A stretch of 64,000 nucleotides of DNA from Silicimonas sp. (GTDB lineage Bacteria > Pseudomonadota > Alphaproteobacteria > Rhodobacterales > Rhodobacteraceae). The stretch lies in the NCBI GenBank assembly GCA_022826205.1, contig JAJDVJ010000070.1, forward strand, positions 1 to 64,000. Direction: 5' to 3'. A program made the translations under genes and the position numbers. The notes under the pieces were generated by a model. It did not search any database. It saw only the letters and a program-made list of their open reading frames with translations, and was not told the DNA's origin. This document shows positions 28,084 to 36,851 of the stretch, piece after piece (position 1 is the first letter of the stretch; every line of letters begins with the position of its first letter).

Positions 28084-28253
28084 AGCCGGGCCCTGTAAGC
28101 TTCATTGTCCTGCGGGGAATCCTGACCGGTGATCGGATGGAACGGCACTATGCGAAGGGCCGGATGGTGCCAGCGGGTGGCCGACGCAATTGCCTTAGGC
28201 CCGAATTCAAGGCCCTCACGCGCATGCGCGTTCCATGGGCTGGGAGGACGACG

Positions 28254-28802
28254 ATGACGCAGATGAAACCTGGCTGGCACGGCACCACGATCATCGGGGT
28301 CAGAAAGGGCGGCGAGGTTGTCGTCGCGGGCGACGGGCAAGTGAGTCTCGGCGATACCGTGATCAAGGGTTCGGCAACGAAGGTGCGCCGGATGAGCCCG
28401 GGCGGCCATGAAGTGGTCGCTGGGTTTGCCGGCTCGACAGCAGATGCATTCACGCTTCTGGAACGGCTGGAAGCGAAGCTCGAGGCGGCTCCGGGCAAGT
28501 TGCAGCGGGCCTGTGTTGACCTGGCCAAGGACTGGCGAACGGACAAGTTCCTGCAGAAACTTGAAGCAATGCTGATCGTCACTGACGGATCCGCACTCTA
28601 CGTGGTCACTGGCGCAGGTGACGTGCTTGAACCCGAGCACGACGTGGCCGCCATTGGTTCAGGCGGAAACTATGCAGCCGCTGCAGCTCGGGCTCTGATG
28701 GATGGCGAGCTTGGTGCCGAAGAGATTGCGCGAAAGGCGATGGCAATCGCGGCAGACATATGTGTCTACACCAACGGAAACCTGACGGTTGAGGTCATAT
28801 AG
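28254..28802 (+). CDS. hslV: ATP-dependent protease proteolytic subunit HslV
   Basis: 182 residues from ATG 28254 with GGAGG upstream. The catalytic threonine is T11 in [14 protein letters not shown], so a ten-residue propeptide must be removed, as in other alphaproteobacterial HslV; in E. coli the threonine follows the initiator directly. [14 protein letters not shown] and [15 protein letters not shown] are further hallmarks. HslV forms a double hexamer capped by HslU. Unusually the hslU gene does not follow directly: a minus-strand DM13 gene lies between them. A 170-base gap before hslV should hold its promoter. Confidence 0.96.
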   Translation: MTQMKPGWHGTTIIGVRKGGEVVVAGDGQVSLGDTVIKGSATKVRRMSPGGHEVVAGFAGSTADAFTLLERLEAKLEAAPGKLQRACVDLAKDWRTDKFLQKLEAMLIVTDGSALYVVTGAGDVLEPEHDVAAIGSGGNYAAAAARALMDGELGAEEIARKAMAIAADICVYTNGNLTVEVI

Positions 28803-28880
28803 CAAACGCCGAGCCGCGACTGCCGCAATCCTGTTTCGATCCGTTCGAGCCCGTCCGGATCAGCGGCGGCGCGACCATAC

Positions 28881-29252
28881 TCAGCTCAACGGCGCGATTC
28901 CAAGCGGGACGTTCGCCGCACGACACCAGATGTAGGCTTCGTTGTAGTCCGCTGCATTTATGCCGGCCGGCAATGTGTAGACCTGCCGTCCCCTCTTCTG
29001 CATGAGTTCGCCCATATACGTGTTCGGATCCCATTCACCATCGCGCCCGAGGCCCACGATGGGATCGGGTGCGCGATCCAGAACAAAGTCGTCACCAAGC
29101 GTCAGTGTCCTGTCATCCAGGATGGCGGTGCCTGTGGTGTCATGGTTCGAGCGGCCAGAAAACATGCCGGTACGGGCACTCTGGGCCCTGGCCAAGCCAA
29201 AGCTCAGGCCTGCCGCCGGAAGCGAAATCAGAAATGTGCGACGATCAATCAT
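28881..29252 (-). CDS. Tat-exported DM13-domain protein
   Basis: 123 residues from ATG 29252, with AGGA five bases upstream. The start [13 protein letters not shown] is a twin-arginine signal, cut after GLARA or nearby. The rest is one DM13 domain: [14 protein letters not shown], then [38 protein letters not shown] and a final FG-like [10 protein letters not shown]13 domains hold a near-invariant cysteine (in YIWCRAA here) and have been proposed to act in redox or electron-transfer reactions outside the cytoplasm. It is antisense to hslV and hslU and placed between them. Confidence 0.8.
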   Translation of the reverse strand: MIDRRTFLISLPAAGLSFGLARAQSARTGMFSGRSNHDTTGTAILDDRTLTLGDDFVLDRAPDPIVGLGRDGEWDPNTYMGELMQKRGRQVYTLPAGINAADYNEAYIWCRAANVPLGIAPLS

Positions 29253-29407
29253 TTCGTCCTGTCTCCTCGTCTTCGGGAATTGGTCCATGGGTCAGATTGC
29301 ACGACATGGCGTCCCTGTCATCATGGACAACGTCAACGTCATGTTCCGTGATCAGCTTGCGTTTTCCTGTAACATTCCTAGATAGGCGGGACCTGTTAGG
29401 AGCACCC

Positions 29408-30718
29408 ATGACTGACCTCACGCCCAGGGAAATTGTCTCGGAGCTTGATCGCTTCATTGTCGGACAAAAGGACGCAAAGCGCGCCGTGGCCGTCGCGCTC
29501 AGGAACCGTTGGCGGCGAAAGCGGCTGGCTGACGACATACGCGACGAAGTCTATCCGAAGAACATCCTGATGATCGGCCCGACGGGGGTGGGAAAGACGG
29601 AAATTTCCCGCCGCCTGGCACGGCTGGCGAAAGCGCCGTTTCTGAAGGTCGAGGCCACAAAGTTCACTGAAGTCGGGTATGTGGGCCGGGACGTCGAGCA
29701 GATTGTCCGGGATTTGGTTGAGGCGTCGATCAACATGACGCGGGAACACATGCGCGACGAGGTCAGGGAAAAGGCACGGCGCGCAGCGGAAGATCGCGTG
29801 CTCGACGCGATCGCCGGAGAGGGCGCCCGTGAGCAAACCCGTGAAATGTTTCGCAGGAAACTTACGAGCGGCGAACTGGACGACACGGAGATCGAGCTGG
29901 AGGTTCAGGACCAGTCAAGTCCGTTCTCCGGCATGGAGATTCCCGGGCTGCCGCCCGGACAGGGCGGTCTCGCCATCGACCTTGGCAGCATTTTCGGCAA
30001 GGGCTTCTCGGACCGCAAAGTGAAGAAGTCCATGACCGTGGCACAGTCCTATGACGTTCTGGTCGGTGAAGAAGGGGACAGGCTGCTCGATGACGAAGTG
30101 ATTGCCAAGCAGGCGCTTCGTGCGGTCGAGGAAGACGGAATCGTCTTTCTCGATGAGATCGACAAGGTCACGGCACGTTCCGAGACGCGCGGGGCAGACG
30201 TTTCCCGCGAAGGCGTGCAGCGGGATCTCCTGCCCCTTATAGAGGGCACGACCGTCTCAACCAGGCACGGTCCCGTCAAGACGGACCATATTCTGTTCAT
30301 TGCGTCCGGCGCGTTTCACGTTGCGAAGCCGTCCGACCTCTTGCCGGAGCTGCAGGGTCGTCTGCCGATCCGTGTCAGTTTGCGCGCCCTTACTGAACAG
30401 GACTTTGTGCGCATCCTGACCGAAACCGACAACGCACTGACGCGACAGTATTCGGCGCTGATGGCGACGGAGGACGTGGACGTGTCGTTCAGCGACGACG
30501 GTATTGCCGCGCTGGCCCGAATCGCGGCGGACGTGAACCAGTCTGTCGAGGACATTGGGGCGCGGCGCCTGTACACGGTTCTTGAACGCGTGTTCGAGGA
30601 CTTGTCGTTCGCTGCACCCGATCAGCCCGGCAGTTCGGTCACGGTAGACGCTGGGTTTGTGGAAGAGCATCTTGGCGAGCTCATGAAGGGCTCCGACATG
30701 AGCCGATACATTCTCTGA
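29408..30718 (+). CDS. hslU: ATP-dependent protease ATPase subunit HslU
   Basis: 436 residues from ATG 29408, preceded by TTAGGAG. The AAA+ unfoldase has the start [23 protein letters not shown], Walker [17 protein letters not shown], the pore loop [11 protein letters not shown], Walker [12 protein letters not shown] and the C-terminal SRYIL that inserts into HslV. The intermediate I domain (about 110-230) is present. It feeds unfolded substrates to HslV (28254-28802). The 155 bases between the DM13 start and hslU are enough for its own promoter, so hslU may not share the hslV transcript. Confidence 0.97.
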   Translation: MTDLTPREIVSELDRFIVGQKDAKRAVAVALRNRWRRKRLADDIRDEVYPKNILMIGPTGVGKTEISRRLARLAKAPFLKVEATKFTEVGYVGRDVEQIVRDLVEASINMTREHMRDEVREKARRAAEDRVLDAIAGEGAREQTREMFRRKLTSGELDDTEIELEVQDQSSPFSGMEIPGLPPGQGGLAIDLGSIFGKGFSDRKVKKSMTVAQSYDVLVGEEGDRLLDDEVIAKQALRAVEEDGIVFLDEIDKVTARSETRGADVSREGVQRDLLPLIEGTTVSTRHGPVKTDHILFIASGAFHVAKPSDLLPELQGRLPIRVSLRALTEQDFVRILTETDNALTRQYSALMATEDVDVSFSDDGIAALARIAADVNQSVEDIGARRLYTVLERVFEDLSFAAPDQPGSSVTVDAGFVEEHLGELMKGSDMSRYIL

Positions 30719-30807
30719 ACTCGCCACTTGCCTCGTGCTGCCGCAGCGGCTGACAAAAGCCCCCTTTCCGCGCGATCCCTCTTGTGATCACAAATTGCGT
30801 TGGACTC

Positions 30808-31383
30808 TCATCGACGCCGTGCAAGATACACGTAGAAGGCGCCGGATCCCCCGTGTCGCGGATGGGCCTCGGTGCACTGAAGCACGATTTGGTTAAGCGG
30901 CGTGCTCGAAACCCATTGAGGGAGCTGCTGGCGAAGGATTCCGGGTCTTTGCGGGATGGGCCCAGCGTCGCTTCTCTCGCGGCCCTTGCCTGTGATCACA
31001 AGAACGGTTCGATGCCCTTCCTGATACGCGTTGAACAGAAACGAAACGAGCGCTGCCCTCCCCTCTGAGGCCGTCTTGCCGTGTAGGTCGAGTCTCGCAT
31101 CCGGCGCGGTCTTCCCCCGCTTCATGCGCGTGAATTTCCTTTGGTCCATGCGGATAGTTGTTCGGCTGGCATCGGGCATCGCGGCAAGAGAGGTTGCGGC
31201 CTTCTCGCCAACGCGAAAGTCAGGGATCTCGAAGATCTCCCTTTTTTCCGGTCGCGGTCGCTTCTTCGGAAATTCATGCGGAATCTTTTTTGGCTGCTTC
31301 TTTTCGAGCGGCTTGGCGCCGCCTGCAATGCGCTGCCAAAGGCGCTCCTCTTCGGGGCTTACGACGCGAGGCTTTCGACTCAT
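30808..31383 (-). CDS. Smr-domain protein
   Basis: 191 residues from ATG 31383. A basic, lysine- and proline-rich N-terminal half (KKQPKKIPHEFPKKRPR) leads to a C-terminal Smr domain with RLDLHGKTASEGRAAL and the nuclease-like VLVITGKGRE, ending in GGSGAFYVYLARR. Smr domains nick DNA or cleave RNA, for example at collided ribosomes. In related genomes the gene follows timA and mltA; here mltA is missing and a 45-codon frame fills the place, overlapping this ATG. Confidence 0.88.
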   Translation of the reverse strand: MSRKPRVVSPEEERLWQRIAGGAKPLEKKQPKKIPHEFPKKRPRPEKREIFEIPDFRVGEKAATSLAAMPDASRTTIRMDQRKFTRMKRGKTAPDARLDLHGKTASEGRAALVSFLFNAYQEGHRTVLVITGKGRERSDAGPIPQRPGILRQQLPQWVSSTPLNQIVLQCTEAHPRHGGSGAFYVYLARRR

Positions 31384-31517
31384 TGCTCGCCGGCCTGCGG
31401 CGCGTCCTCTGTCAACGTCGCTCCGCCCACGATCAGCGAACGCCATGCGCACGAACTGCAGCCATCGACCTGCTCACACGCAAACCCTGGCGAAGCTGCG
31501 GCCGAAATGCGGTTCAT
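31380..31517 (-). CDS. 45-codon ORF coupled by ATGA overlaps to both timA and smr
   Basis: The frame starts with ATG 31517, which overlaps the TGA of timA, and stops with TGA at 31380-31382, which overlaps the ATG of smr. It begins MNRISAAA and ends LTEDAPQAGEQ; four cysteines lie in the middle (CEQVDGCSSCA). Both ends therefore show the four-base overlap used for translational coupling, and the frame fills the 130-base gap exactly. No family was recognised. The lytic transglycosylase gene mltA normally stands here, so this may be an in-frame deletion remnant of mltA that keeps its two ends, or a new small protein. Coding status is unproven. Confidence 0.5.
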   Translation of the reverse strand: MNRISAAASPGFACEQVDGCSSCAWRSLIVGGATLTEDAPQAGEQ

Positions 31518-32167
31518 TCCATTGTGGCGACCAGCTGCCAGTTCGGGTCATTTTCACCCATGGTCCGGGCAAAGGTCCAGACGTGCTTCTGGCGCTTGAT
31601 CTCGTTCGGGTCGCCTTCAACGACCTTGCCCGTGTGGTCCTTCACAACTGAGGTCAGTTCGCAGACAAAGCGAACCGTCAGTTCAGCCAAGCTGGATTTC
31701 GCATCGAAAGTGGCTTCCTTCAGCGTGACATCACGAATTGCTACTAGGCTCGCCTCAACCGTGACCCGGCGTTCGTGGCGAGCAATGAAAATGGGAGCGA
31801 AGGACTTTTCGATGTCTTCGGAAATCAGACCTTCCACTTCCGAAAGATCGCCGTTTTCGAATGCCATGAGAATCATCTCGAAGGCGTCGCGCGCACCTTC
31901 GAGGAAGGTTGCGACCATGAATCCGGGCTCGGCCTCTTTCATTGCCGCCAACGCCTTGGCGCTGGCCGATCCGTCCTCGACAAAATCGGTAATGTCAGGG
32001 TCAGGTCCGCCCTCGATGACATCGAACTCCGGCCGGGTTCGGGCGCTGCCCCCGACAATCGGAGGCTTTTCAAACCCCCCTCTCGTCCCCAAGACGCTTC
32101 GCAACTTGAAGATCAGAAACAGGGCTACGCCAGCAAGGACCAGAAGCTGGAATATTGAAGAACTCAT
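31514..32167 (-). CDS. timA: Tim44/TimA-family membrane-anchored adaptor protein
   Basis: 217 residues from ATG 32167. An N-terminal membrane helix (SSSIFQLLVLAGVALFLIFK) is followed by an acidic linker and a Tim44-like domain (about 95-217) with FLEGARDAFEMILMAFENGDL and the terminal VWTFARTMGENDPNWQLVAT. In Caulobacter the TimA protein is an inner-membrane protein whose mitochondrial relative Tim44 tethers the import motor. It is divergent from fxsA (103-base gap) and its stop overlaps the tiny downstream ORF. Confidence 0.9.
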   Translation of the reverse strand: MSSSIFQLLVLAGVALFLIFKLRSVLGTRGGFEKPPIVGGSARTRPEFDVIEGGPDPDITDFVEDGSASAKALAAMKEAEPGFMVATFLEGARDAFEMILMAFENGDLSEVEGLISEDIEKSFAPIFIARHERRVTVEASLVAIRDVTLKEATFDAKSSLAELTVRFVCELTSVVKDHTGKVVEGDPNEIKRQKHVWTFARTMGENDPNWQLVATME

Positions 32168-32270
32168 TCGGCCTCTCAACGACAAGGAATTGGATTTCGG
32201 TCGACAGTACACATATGTAGGGCGAGTTGGTGCCCGAGTCCACCTGATGCATTCAATGGAGGAAATGCGC

Positions 32271-32741
32271 ATGCGCCTCTTCTTGCTGTTTCTGCTGGTG
32301 CCGCTATGCGAAATCGCCCTGTTCATACAGGTAGGCGGGGCCATCGGCCTCGGTTTGACACTGGCCATCGTGATTCTGACCGCTGTGCTCGGGGCCGCCC
32401 TCGTCCGCAGCCAGGGTCTTCTGGTACTGTCCGAACTGCGTGACAGCCTTCACGATCTGAAGGATCCGACCGAGCCTCTTGCCCATGGAGCCATGATTCT
32501 CTTTTCCGGCGCACTTCTGCTGACACCCGGTTTCCTTACTGACACGATCGGACTCTCCATGATGGTCCCGGCAGTGCGCAGCGCCGCCTTCCGTTTTGTA
32601 CGGGATCGGCTGGTCGTGCGGGAGTTCACTTATGGGTCCTCCGCCCGGCCGCCGGAAGCGGATGTCGTTGACGGAGAGTTCGAGGAGCTCGCGGATGAAC
32701 CCGTGGATGACCGTGGCATTGAGCGTAGCCGGACGCTCTGA
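32271..32741 (+). CDS. fxsA: FxsA family membrane protein
   Basis: 156 residues from ATG 32271; GGAGG stands eight bases upstream, and the earlier in-frame ATG codons lie on or before that site. Three to four membrane segments are seen: LFLLFLLVPLCEIALFIQVG, GLTLAIVILTAVLGAALV and the GAMILFSGALLLTPGFLTDTIG stretch, which is the family signature. The tail is acidic. FxsA suppresses phage T7 exclusion by the F plasmid when overproduced; its natural role is not known. Confidence 0.92.
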   Translation: MRLFLLFLLVPLCEIALFIQVGGAIGLGLTLAIVILTAVLGAALVRSQGLLVLSELRDSLHDLKDPTEPLAHGAMILFSGALLLTPGFLTDTIGLSMMVPAVRSAAFRFVRDRLVVREFTYGSSARPPEADVVDGEFEELADEPVDDRGIERSRTL

Positions 32742-32782
32742 TAGAGCCCTGCAGGTCTCAAGGCTGCCATCGGAGTCCGCAA

Positions 32783-33283
32783 ATGGCCAAGAAAGAGAAC
32801 GGTTCGGCACCACAGGAGCCACAGGTTCCACAGATGAAGGTCCTCGGGCAGTTCATTCGCGACCTGTCATTTGAAAACATCGTCACGCGAAAGCCTGTCA
32901 ATGCTGAAGTTCGGCCAGACTTCCAAGCGCAAGTTACGATCGACTCCCGGAAGATTGGCGGTGACGACCGGTTCGAGGTTGTATCCAAGTACAGCATAAC
33001 TTCAAAAAACAAGGGCAGCGACGATGTGCTGTTTCTGCTGGAACTCGAGTACGTAGGACTGTTCCAGATCAAGAACATCGCCGGCGAACAGCTGCATCCG
33101 TTCCTGATGATAGAGTGCCCGCGGATGATGTTCCCGTTCGTGCGCCGGATTGTCAGCGACATGACCAGGGATGGCGGGTTCCCGTCGCTGAACCTGGACG
33201 TCATAGACTTCGTCACGCTCTACAGGGAACGGCTCAAGCAGCAACAGAAAGAACCCAAGGCCGCAGAGACGCCAGCTAACTGA
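32783..33283 (+). CDS. secB: Protein-export chaperone SecB
   Basis: 166 residues. SecB tetramers hold preproteins unfolded and hand them to SecA. Motifs: [16 protein letters not shown] at the start of the core, [18 protein letters not shown], and the C-terminal block [20 protein letters not shown], from which the SecA-binding face is built. The C-terminal tail is long and charged ([17 protein letters not shown]). The stop overlaps the convergent dnaQ stop by eight bases. Confidence 0.96.
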   Translation: MAKKENGSAPQEPQVPQMKVLGQFIRDLSFENIVTRKPVNAEVRPDFQAQVTIDSRKIGGDDRFEVVSKYSITSKNKGSDDVLFLLELEYVGLFQIKNIAGEQLHPFLMIECPRMMFPFVRRIVSDMTRDGGFPSLNLDVIDFVTLYRERLKQQQKEPKAAETPAN

Positions 33284-33968
33284 GCCGCTGCCAGACCGAA
33301 TCCTCGCCTAGCCTGGCTACGAGTTCAGCGTGGGCCTTCTCTTCTTCGGGTGTCACACGCGACCCAAGCTGGACGGGACGTGGCCCCGGTCGCCATTGCT
33401 CGCCCGCCTTGGCCGCAACTGTCGCTTCGTCCCTGGTGGCAAGCAGCAGATCCGGCTGCCTGCCGCCGATCAATTCGAGATAGACTTCCGCCAGGATTTC
33501 GCTGTCGAGCAGCGCCCCATGCAGGGTCCGGTTCGAATTGTCGACGCCAAAGCGCCGACACAAGGCATCAAGTGAAGCGGGCGAGCCCGGGAATTTCCTT
33601 CTGGCGATTTCGAGGGTGTCGACTGCTCGTCCTTCGTCAATTTGCGGCAGAGCCAGCCAGCGGAGTTCCGCGTTCAGGAACTTCAAGTCAAATGCCGCAT
33701 TGTGGATGACTAGCTTCGCATCACCGATAAACTCCAGGAAATCCTGTGCAATCGCACCAAATGCCGGCTTGTCGCGCAGAAAGTCGTCGGTGAGGCCGTG
33801 CACATCGACAGCCTCTTTGGGCACCTCGCGCTCCGGATTGACGTACTGGTGATAAGTGTTTCCGGAAGGTACGTGCCCGACCAGCTCCACCGCACCGATC
33901 TCGAGGATTCGGTCGCCGGATTCCGGATCAAGGCCTGTCGTCTCGGTGTCGAGAACAATCTCTCTCAT
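33276..33968 (-). CDS. dnaQ: DNA polymerase III epsilon subunit (proofreading exonuclease)
   Basis: 230 residues from ATG 33968. The three exonuclease motifs are present: [11 protein letters not shown] (catalytic Asp and Glu), [11 protein letters not shown] and [18 protein letters not shown] (His and Asp). After about residue 175 comes a linker and a short tail that in E. coli binds the alpha subunit. It is the last gene of the leftward chain maf-aroE-coaE-dnaQ, and its start lies 41 bases inside coaE. Confidence 0.95.
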   Translation of the reverse strand: MREIVLDTETTGLDPESGDRILEIGAVELVGHVPSGNTYHQYVNPEREVPKEAVDVHGLTDDFLRDKPAFGAIAQDFLEFIGDAKLVIHNAAFDLKFLNAELRWLALPQIDEGRAVDTLEIARRKFPGSPASLDALCRRFGVDNSNRTLHGALLDSEILAEVYLELIGGRQPDLLLATRDEATVAAKAGEQWRPGPRPVQLGSRVTPEEEKAHAELVARLGEDSVWQRLS

Positions 33969-34560
33969 TTGCCCGCTCAGCCCTGATCTGCTCAAGGACA
34001 TCATGGACAGACTTGCGAGCTGCTTCAAGTGTTGCCGTTTCGATCACGTAGTCCGCCCGGCGGCGTTTTTCGGCGTCTGGCATCTGTCGAGAACTGATCT
34101 GCTCGAACTTCTCCTTCGTCCATCCCGGGCGAGCCAGGACGCGCTCGCGCTGCACCTCCTCTGGCACTGATGCGACGACGACGATATCCACGCTCCCCTC
34201 CGCACCAGTTTCGAAGAGAAGGGGAATGTCGACAAGCACGACCGGCGCCTTTGCATCTCGAACGAACTTATCGCGGTCAGCGCGCACAAGTGGGTGTACG
34301 ATGCTCTCGATCCGGTCCAAGGCGGTATCGTCCCGGGCCATCCAGTCGGAGAGCGCGGTCCGGTCAACTGCGCCGTCGCGGATTACTTCGCGATTGAGAG
34401 ACTTAATCGGCCCTACGGCCGGGCCCCCATTCTTGTAAAGACGATGCACTGCAGAATCGGCCTCCCAAATCGGGACTCCGGCCTCGCGGAACATCCTTGC
34501 CGTGGTTGTCTTGCCCATGCCAATGGACCCGGTGAGACCGATGACTGTCGGCCGGGTCAC
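33928..34560 (-). CDS. coaE: Dephospho-CoA kinase
   Basis: 210 residues. It phosphorylates the ribose 3'-OH of dephospho-CoA, the last step to coenzyme A. P-loop: [18 protein letters not shown]; the CoA-domain part shows HPLVRADR and [12 protein letters not shown], then [19 protein letters not shown]. The start is GTG at 34560, overlapping the aroE stop as GTGA. The last 13 codons overlap dnaQ in another frame. Confidence 0.95.
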   Translation of the reverse strand: MTRPTVIGLTGSIGMGKTTTARMFREAGVPIWEADSAVHRLYKNGGPAVGPIKSLNREVIRDGAVDRTALSDWMARDDTALDRIESIVHPLVRADRDKFVRDAKAPVVLVDIPLLFETGAEGSVDIVVVASVPEEVQRERVLARPGWTKEKFEQISSRQMPDAEKRRRADYVIETATLEAARKSVHDVLEQIRAERANERDCSRHRDDRP

Positions 34561-35393
34561 GAAAGGACGGCCTGCCGCAGCTGGTCGTCAACACGCGGAG
34601 CAATCCCGAACCACCGCTCGAATCCAGGCGCGGCTTGGAACAGGAGCATCCCGAGACCGTCAACCGTCTGGCATCCGATGCGACGAGCTTGCGCAAGAAA
34701 CTCCGTCTCCAGCGGTGCATAGACAAGATCCGTTACGACCGCGTCATCTGAAAGCTCGCCAAGCGGCACCTGGAGCTTCTCATGGCCAACCATGCCAAGC
34801 GATGTTGCGTTCACAACCGTCCTTGCGCCCTTCAACATGTCGCCGGCCTCGTTCCAGTCATGAACCCGGACCCTTGCGCCGAAATCCTTTCCCAAGATCT
34901 CGCTGCGTGCCCGCGTGCGATTTGACAGCCGGATTTCCTCGGCCCCTGCGTTCAGGAGCGAAGCGACAACGGCCCGCGCGGCACCGCCGGCACCGAGAAT
35001 CGCCGCGGGTCCCTGCACGGGATCCCAGTCAGGAACGTTGCTGCGCAGGTTCTCCATGAAACCATGGCCGTCCGTGCTGTCTGCATGGACCATGCCGTCG
35101 TCACGAAAAACAAGGGTGTTTGCAGAACCTGTCAATGCCGCCCGATCAGATACCAGATCTGCAATCTCGAGAATGTGCTCCTTGTGGGGAATCGTGACGT
35201 TTACGCCAACAAAGCCGAGTCTTGGAAGCGCACGGAGGGCAGTTTCCAAGTCCTGTACCGCAACATCCATTGGAATGTAGTGGCCGCGGACACCGAAACG
35301 CGTCAACCAATGCCGAAAAATGCGAGGTGATTTCGAATGTGCGACGGGCGTACCGATCACGCCAGCAAGAGGAATTGGGCTATGTGACGTCAT
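34557..35393 (-). CDS. aroE: Shikimate dehydrogenase
   Basis: 278 residues. It reduces 3-dehydroshikimate to shikimate with NADPH in aromatic amino-acid synthesis. Substrate loop VIGTPVAHSKSPRIF, catalytic lysine in VNVTIPHKEHIL, aspartate in STDGHGFMENL, and the NADP motif ILGAGGAARAVVASL with the SNRTRAR phosphate-binding turn. It overlaps maf upstream (ATGA) and coaE downstream (GTGA). Confidence 0.96.
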   Translation of the reverse strand: MTSHSPIPLAGVIGTPVAHSKSPRIFRHWLTRFGVRGHYIPMDVAVQDLETALRALPRLGFVGVNVTIPHKEHILEIADLVSDRAALTGSANTLVFRDDGMVHADSTDGHGFMENLRSNVPDWDPVQGPAAILGAGGAARAVVASLLNAGAEEIRLSNRTRARSEILGKDFGARVRVHDWNEAGDMLKGARTVVNATSLGMVGHEKLQVPLGELSDDAVVTDLVYAPLETEFLAQARRIGCQTVDGLGMLLFQAAPGFERWFGIAPRVDDQLRQAVLS

Positions 35394-35989
35394 GACGGCA
35401 ACGTGCCTCGCATCGTCAAATAGGACAAGACTTCCAGCAGCGGCAGTCCGAGAACAACGAAATGATCGCCGTCAATACGGGAAAACAGACGGACACCTTC
35501 GTCCTCGATCCTGTAGGCACCAACGGAGCGCCGGACATGGTCCCAGTTCTTGTCGACGTAACTCTTGATCCAGTCGTCGGAACGTATCGCCATGTTCAAC
35601 CGCGCCTGGCCAACATGCCGCCAGACTGGACGCAATCCTTCATAGATTACGGCTGCCGAAAGAAGCTTGTGATCGAGGCCTCGCATCGACATCAGTTGCC
35701 GAACCGCGTCTGACCTAGTTTGTGGTTTGGAGAGAATCTTCCCATCGAATTCAAGAACTTGATCGGCACCCAAAACGAGCGCTTCCCGGTGTTTTGCTGC
35801 GACCTTTCGCGCCTTTGCCTCCGCAAGCGCATCAGCAATGTCCCGAGAACTTGCACCCTCGGCCCGGAGCCCGGCCTTGACTGTTTCTTCATCGATCCGT
35901 GCTGGCGTGACAGAAAAGGCAACGCCTGCCCGTCGCAAAATTTCTGCACGTGCAGCCGAACCCGAGGCAAGAATCAGGCGTTCAGGCAT
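35390..35989 (-). CDS. maf: Maf-type nucleoside triphosphate pyrophosphatase
   Basis: 199 residues from ATG 35989. Maf proteins hydrolyse non-canonical or modified nucleoside triphosphates such as dTTP/UTP or methylated forms. LILASGSAARAEILRRAGV carries the conserved serine-arginine turn; VLGADQVLEFDGKILSKP holds the catalytic aspartate and lysine; GAYRIEDEGVRLFSRIDGDHF and the terminal GLPLLEVL are typical. The start codon abuts the first DnaA box of the putative origin, so maf is the first gene leftwards of oriC. Confidence 0.95.
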   Translation of the reverse strand: MPERLILASGSAARAEILRRAGVAFSVTPARIDEETVKAGLRAEGASSRDIADALAEAKARKVAAKHREALVLGADQVLEFDGKILSKPQTRSDAVRQLMSMRGLDHKLLSAAVIYEGLRPVWRHVGQARLNMAIRSDDWIKSYVDKNWDHVRRSVGAYRIEDEGVRLFSRIDGDHFVVLGLPLLEVLSYLTMRGTLPS

Positions 35990-35997
35990 GTGGATAA
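35989..35997 (-). promoter_or_regulatory. DnaA box 1
   Basis: TGTGGATAA, the exact complement of the consensus TTATCCACA; it begins at the last base of the maf start triplet. Confidence 0.75.
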
Positions 35998-36134
35998 CTC
36001 TGTGCAAGTCTTGCTGCGTATCCCAGTTGAGCCATTGCCAGAATTGGCGCGGCTTCGGCCTCGCGCTTTTCCTTGATCATCCCCGTTGGTTTCATGCTAG
36101 ACCTGTCCACCGTGGAAGCCTGGCTGTCATGACA

Positions 36135-36143
36135 TGTGGACAA
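36135..36143 (-). promoter_or_regulatory. DnaA box 2 (one mismatch)
   Basis: TGTGGACAA, complement of TTGTCCACA, differing from consensus at one position and lying in the same orientation as the two exact boxes. Confidence 0.6.
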
Positions 36144-36279
36144 CCCTTTTTTCCAAGGCGTTTCCCACAATGCTCCACAGCACTCCAGAACACCAAGAAC
36201 ATGATAAGAGGTTCTTTTCAATGGATGAAAAACGGTGTCTGCGCAGCTCATGCCAAGCAAATGGTCTGCCATCGAGCCG

Positions 36280-36288
36280 TGTGCATAA
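36280..36288 (-). promoter_or_regulatory. DnaA box 3
   Basis: TGTGCATAA, complement of TTATGCACA, which fits the general consensus TTATNCACA exactly. Confidence 0.72.
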
Positions 36289-36344
36289 CTCAGGTCATAT
36301 GACAAGAATTCCACTTGTTCCCATGCCTTACAACCACCACAACC

Positions 36345-36368
36345 TTTTTTAATCATTATTCTTTATTT
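36345..36368. promoter_or_regulatory. AT-rich block, candidate DNA-unwinding element
   Basis: 22 of 24 bases are A or T, next to DnaA box 3 and just before hemJ. It may be the site of first strand opening, or part of the hemJ promoter. Confidence 0.5.
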
Positions 36369-36395
36369 GGGAACCAATCCTGTCGGAGAAGAAGA

Positions 36396-36845
36396 ATGCT
36401 CGAAGTGCCGGTATTCCTGCATCTTTGGTTGAAAGCCCTTCATATCATTTCAGTCATTTCATGGATGGCAGGTCTGTTGTATCTTCCCCGTCTCTTTGTA
36501 CATCATGTTGAACAGACATGCTGCACTGGCGAAAAGCATGACCTCTTCGTGATGATGGAAAGGCGACTTTTGCGCATCATCATGAACCCTGCCATGATTG
36601 CAACGTGGGTTTTTGGTCTCGCACTGCTGCTCGTTCCAGGAATTGTCGACTGGTCGCAAGTCTGGCCATGGTCAAAAGCTGCGGCTGTTCTCGCGATGAC
36701 CTGGTATCATCATTGGCTGGCACAGAGACGCAAGACACTGGAAACAGGAACGAATGCGTTGACGGGCCGGGACTACCGGCTGATGAACGAGGTGCCGACG
36801 GTGCTGATGATCGTCATAGTCTTTTCGGTTGTGCTTAAATTCTGA
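36396..36845 (+). CDS. hemJ: Protoporphyrinogen IX oxidase HemJ
   Basis: 149 residues from ATG 36396, preceded by GGAGAAGAAG. HemJ is a heme-containing membrane enzyme that oxidises protoporphyrinogen IX, the step before ferrochelatase. Four membrane helices are seen; the conserved histidine lies in LHIISVISWMAGLLYLPRLF and the conserved lysine in WSKAAAVLAMTWYHHWL; the end has RLMNEVPTVLMIVIV. The gene is strikingly AT-rich: 36421-36480 has only 24 G or C in 60 bases, against about 37 in nearby genes, which hints at a different history. In relatives hemE stands between the origin and hemJ. Confidence 0.95.
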   Translation: MLEVPVFLHLWLKALHIISVISWMAGLLYLPRLFVHHVEQTCCTGEKHDLFVMMERRLLRIIMNPAMIATWVFGLALLLVPGIVDWSQVWPWSKAAAVLAMTWYHHWLAQRRKTLETGTNALTGRDYRLMNEVPTVLMIVIVFSVVLKF

Positions 36846-36851
36846 CAATTG

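Larger units (their letters stand above)
35989..36395. other. Putative chromosomal replication origin (oriC)
   Basis: A gap of about 400 bases without genes, AT-richer than its surroundings. It holds two exact DnaA boxes (TGTGGATAA at 35989, TGTGCATAA at 36280), a one-mismatch box (TGTGGACAA at 36135), two weaker matches on the other strand (TTTCCCACA near 36161, TGCTCCACA near 36170), and a 24-base AT block at 36345-36368. Genes leave it on both sides: maf-aroE-coaE-dnaQ leftwards, hemJ-rho-mnmE-mnmG-rsmG-parA-parB rightwards. The Caulobacter origin has the same flanking genes, with hemE and a DUF299 gene added; those two are absent here. I saw no GANTC site in the gap. Confidence 0.75.

Noticed and set aside
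30304-30340. GTTTCACGTTG in hslU as a half parS
   Set aside because: Only half of the palindrome matches; the second arm is absent.
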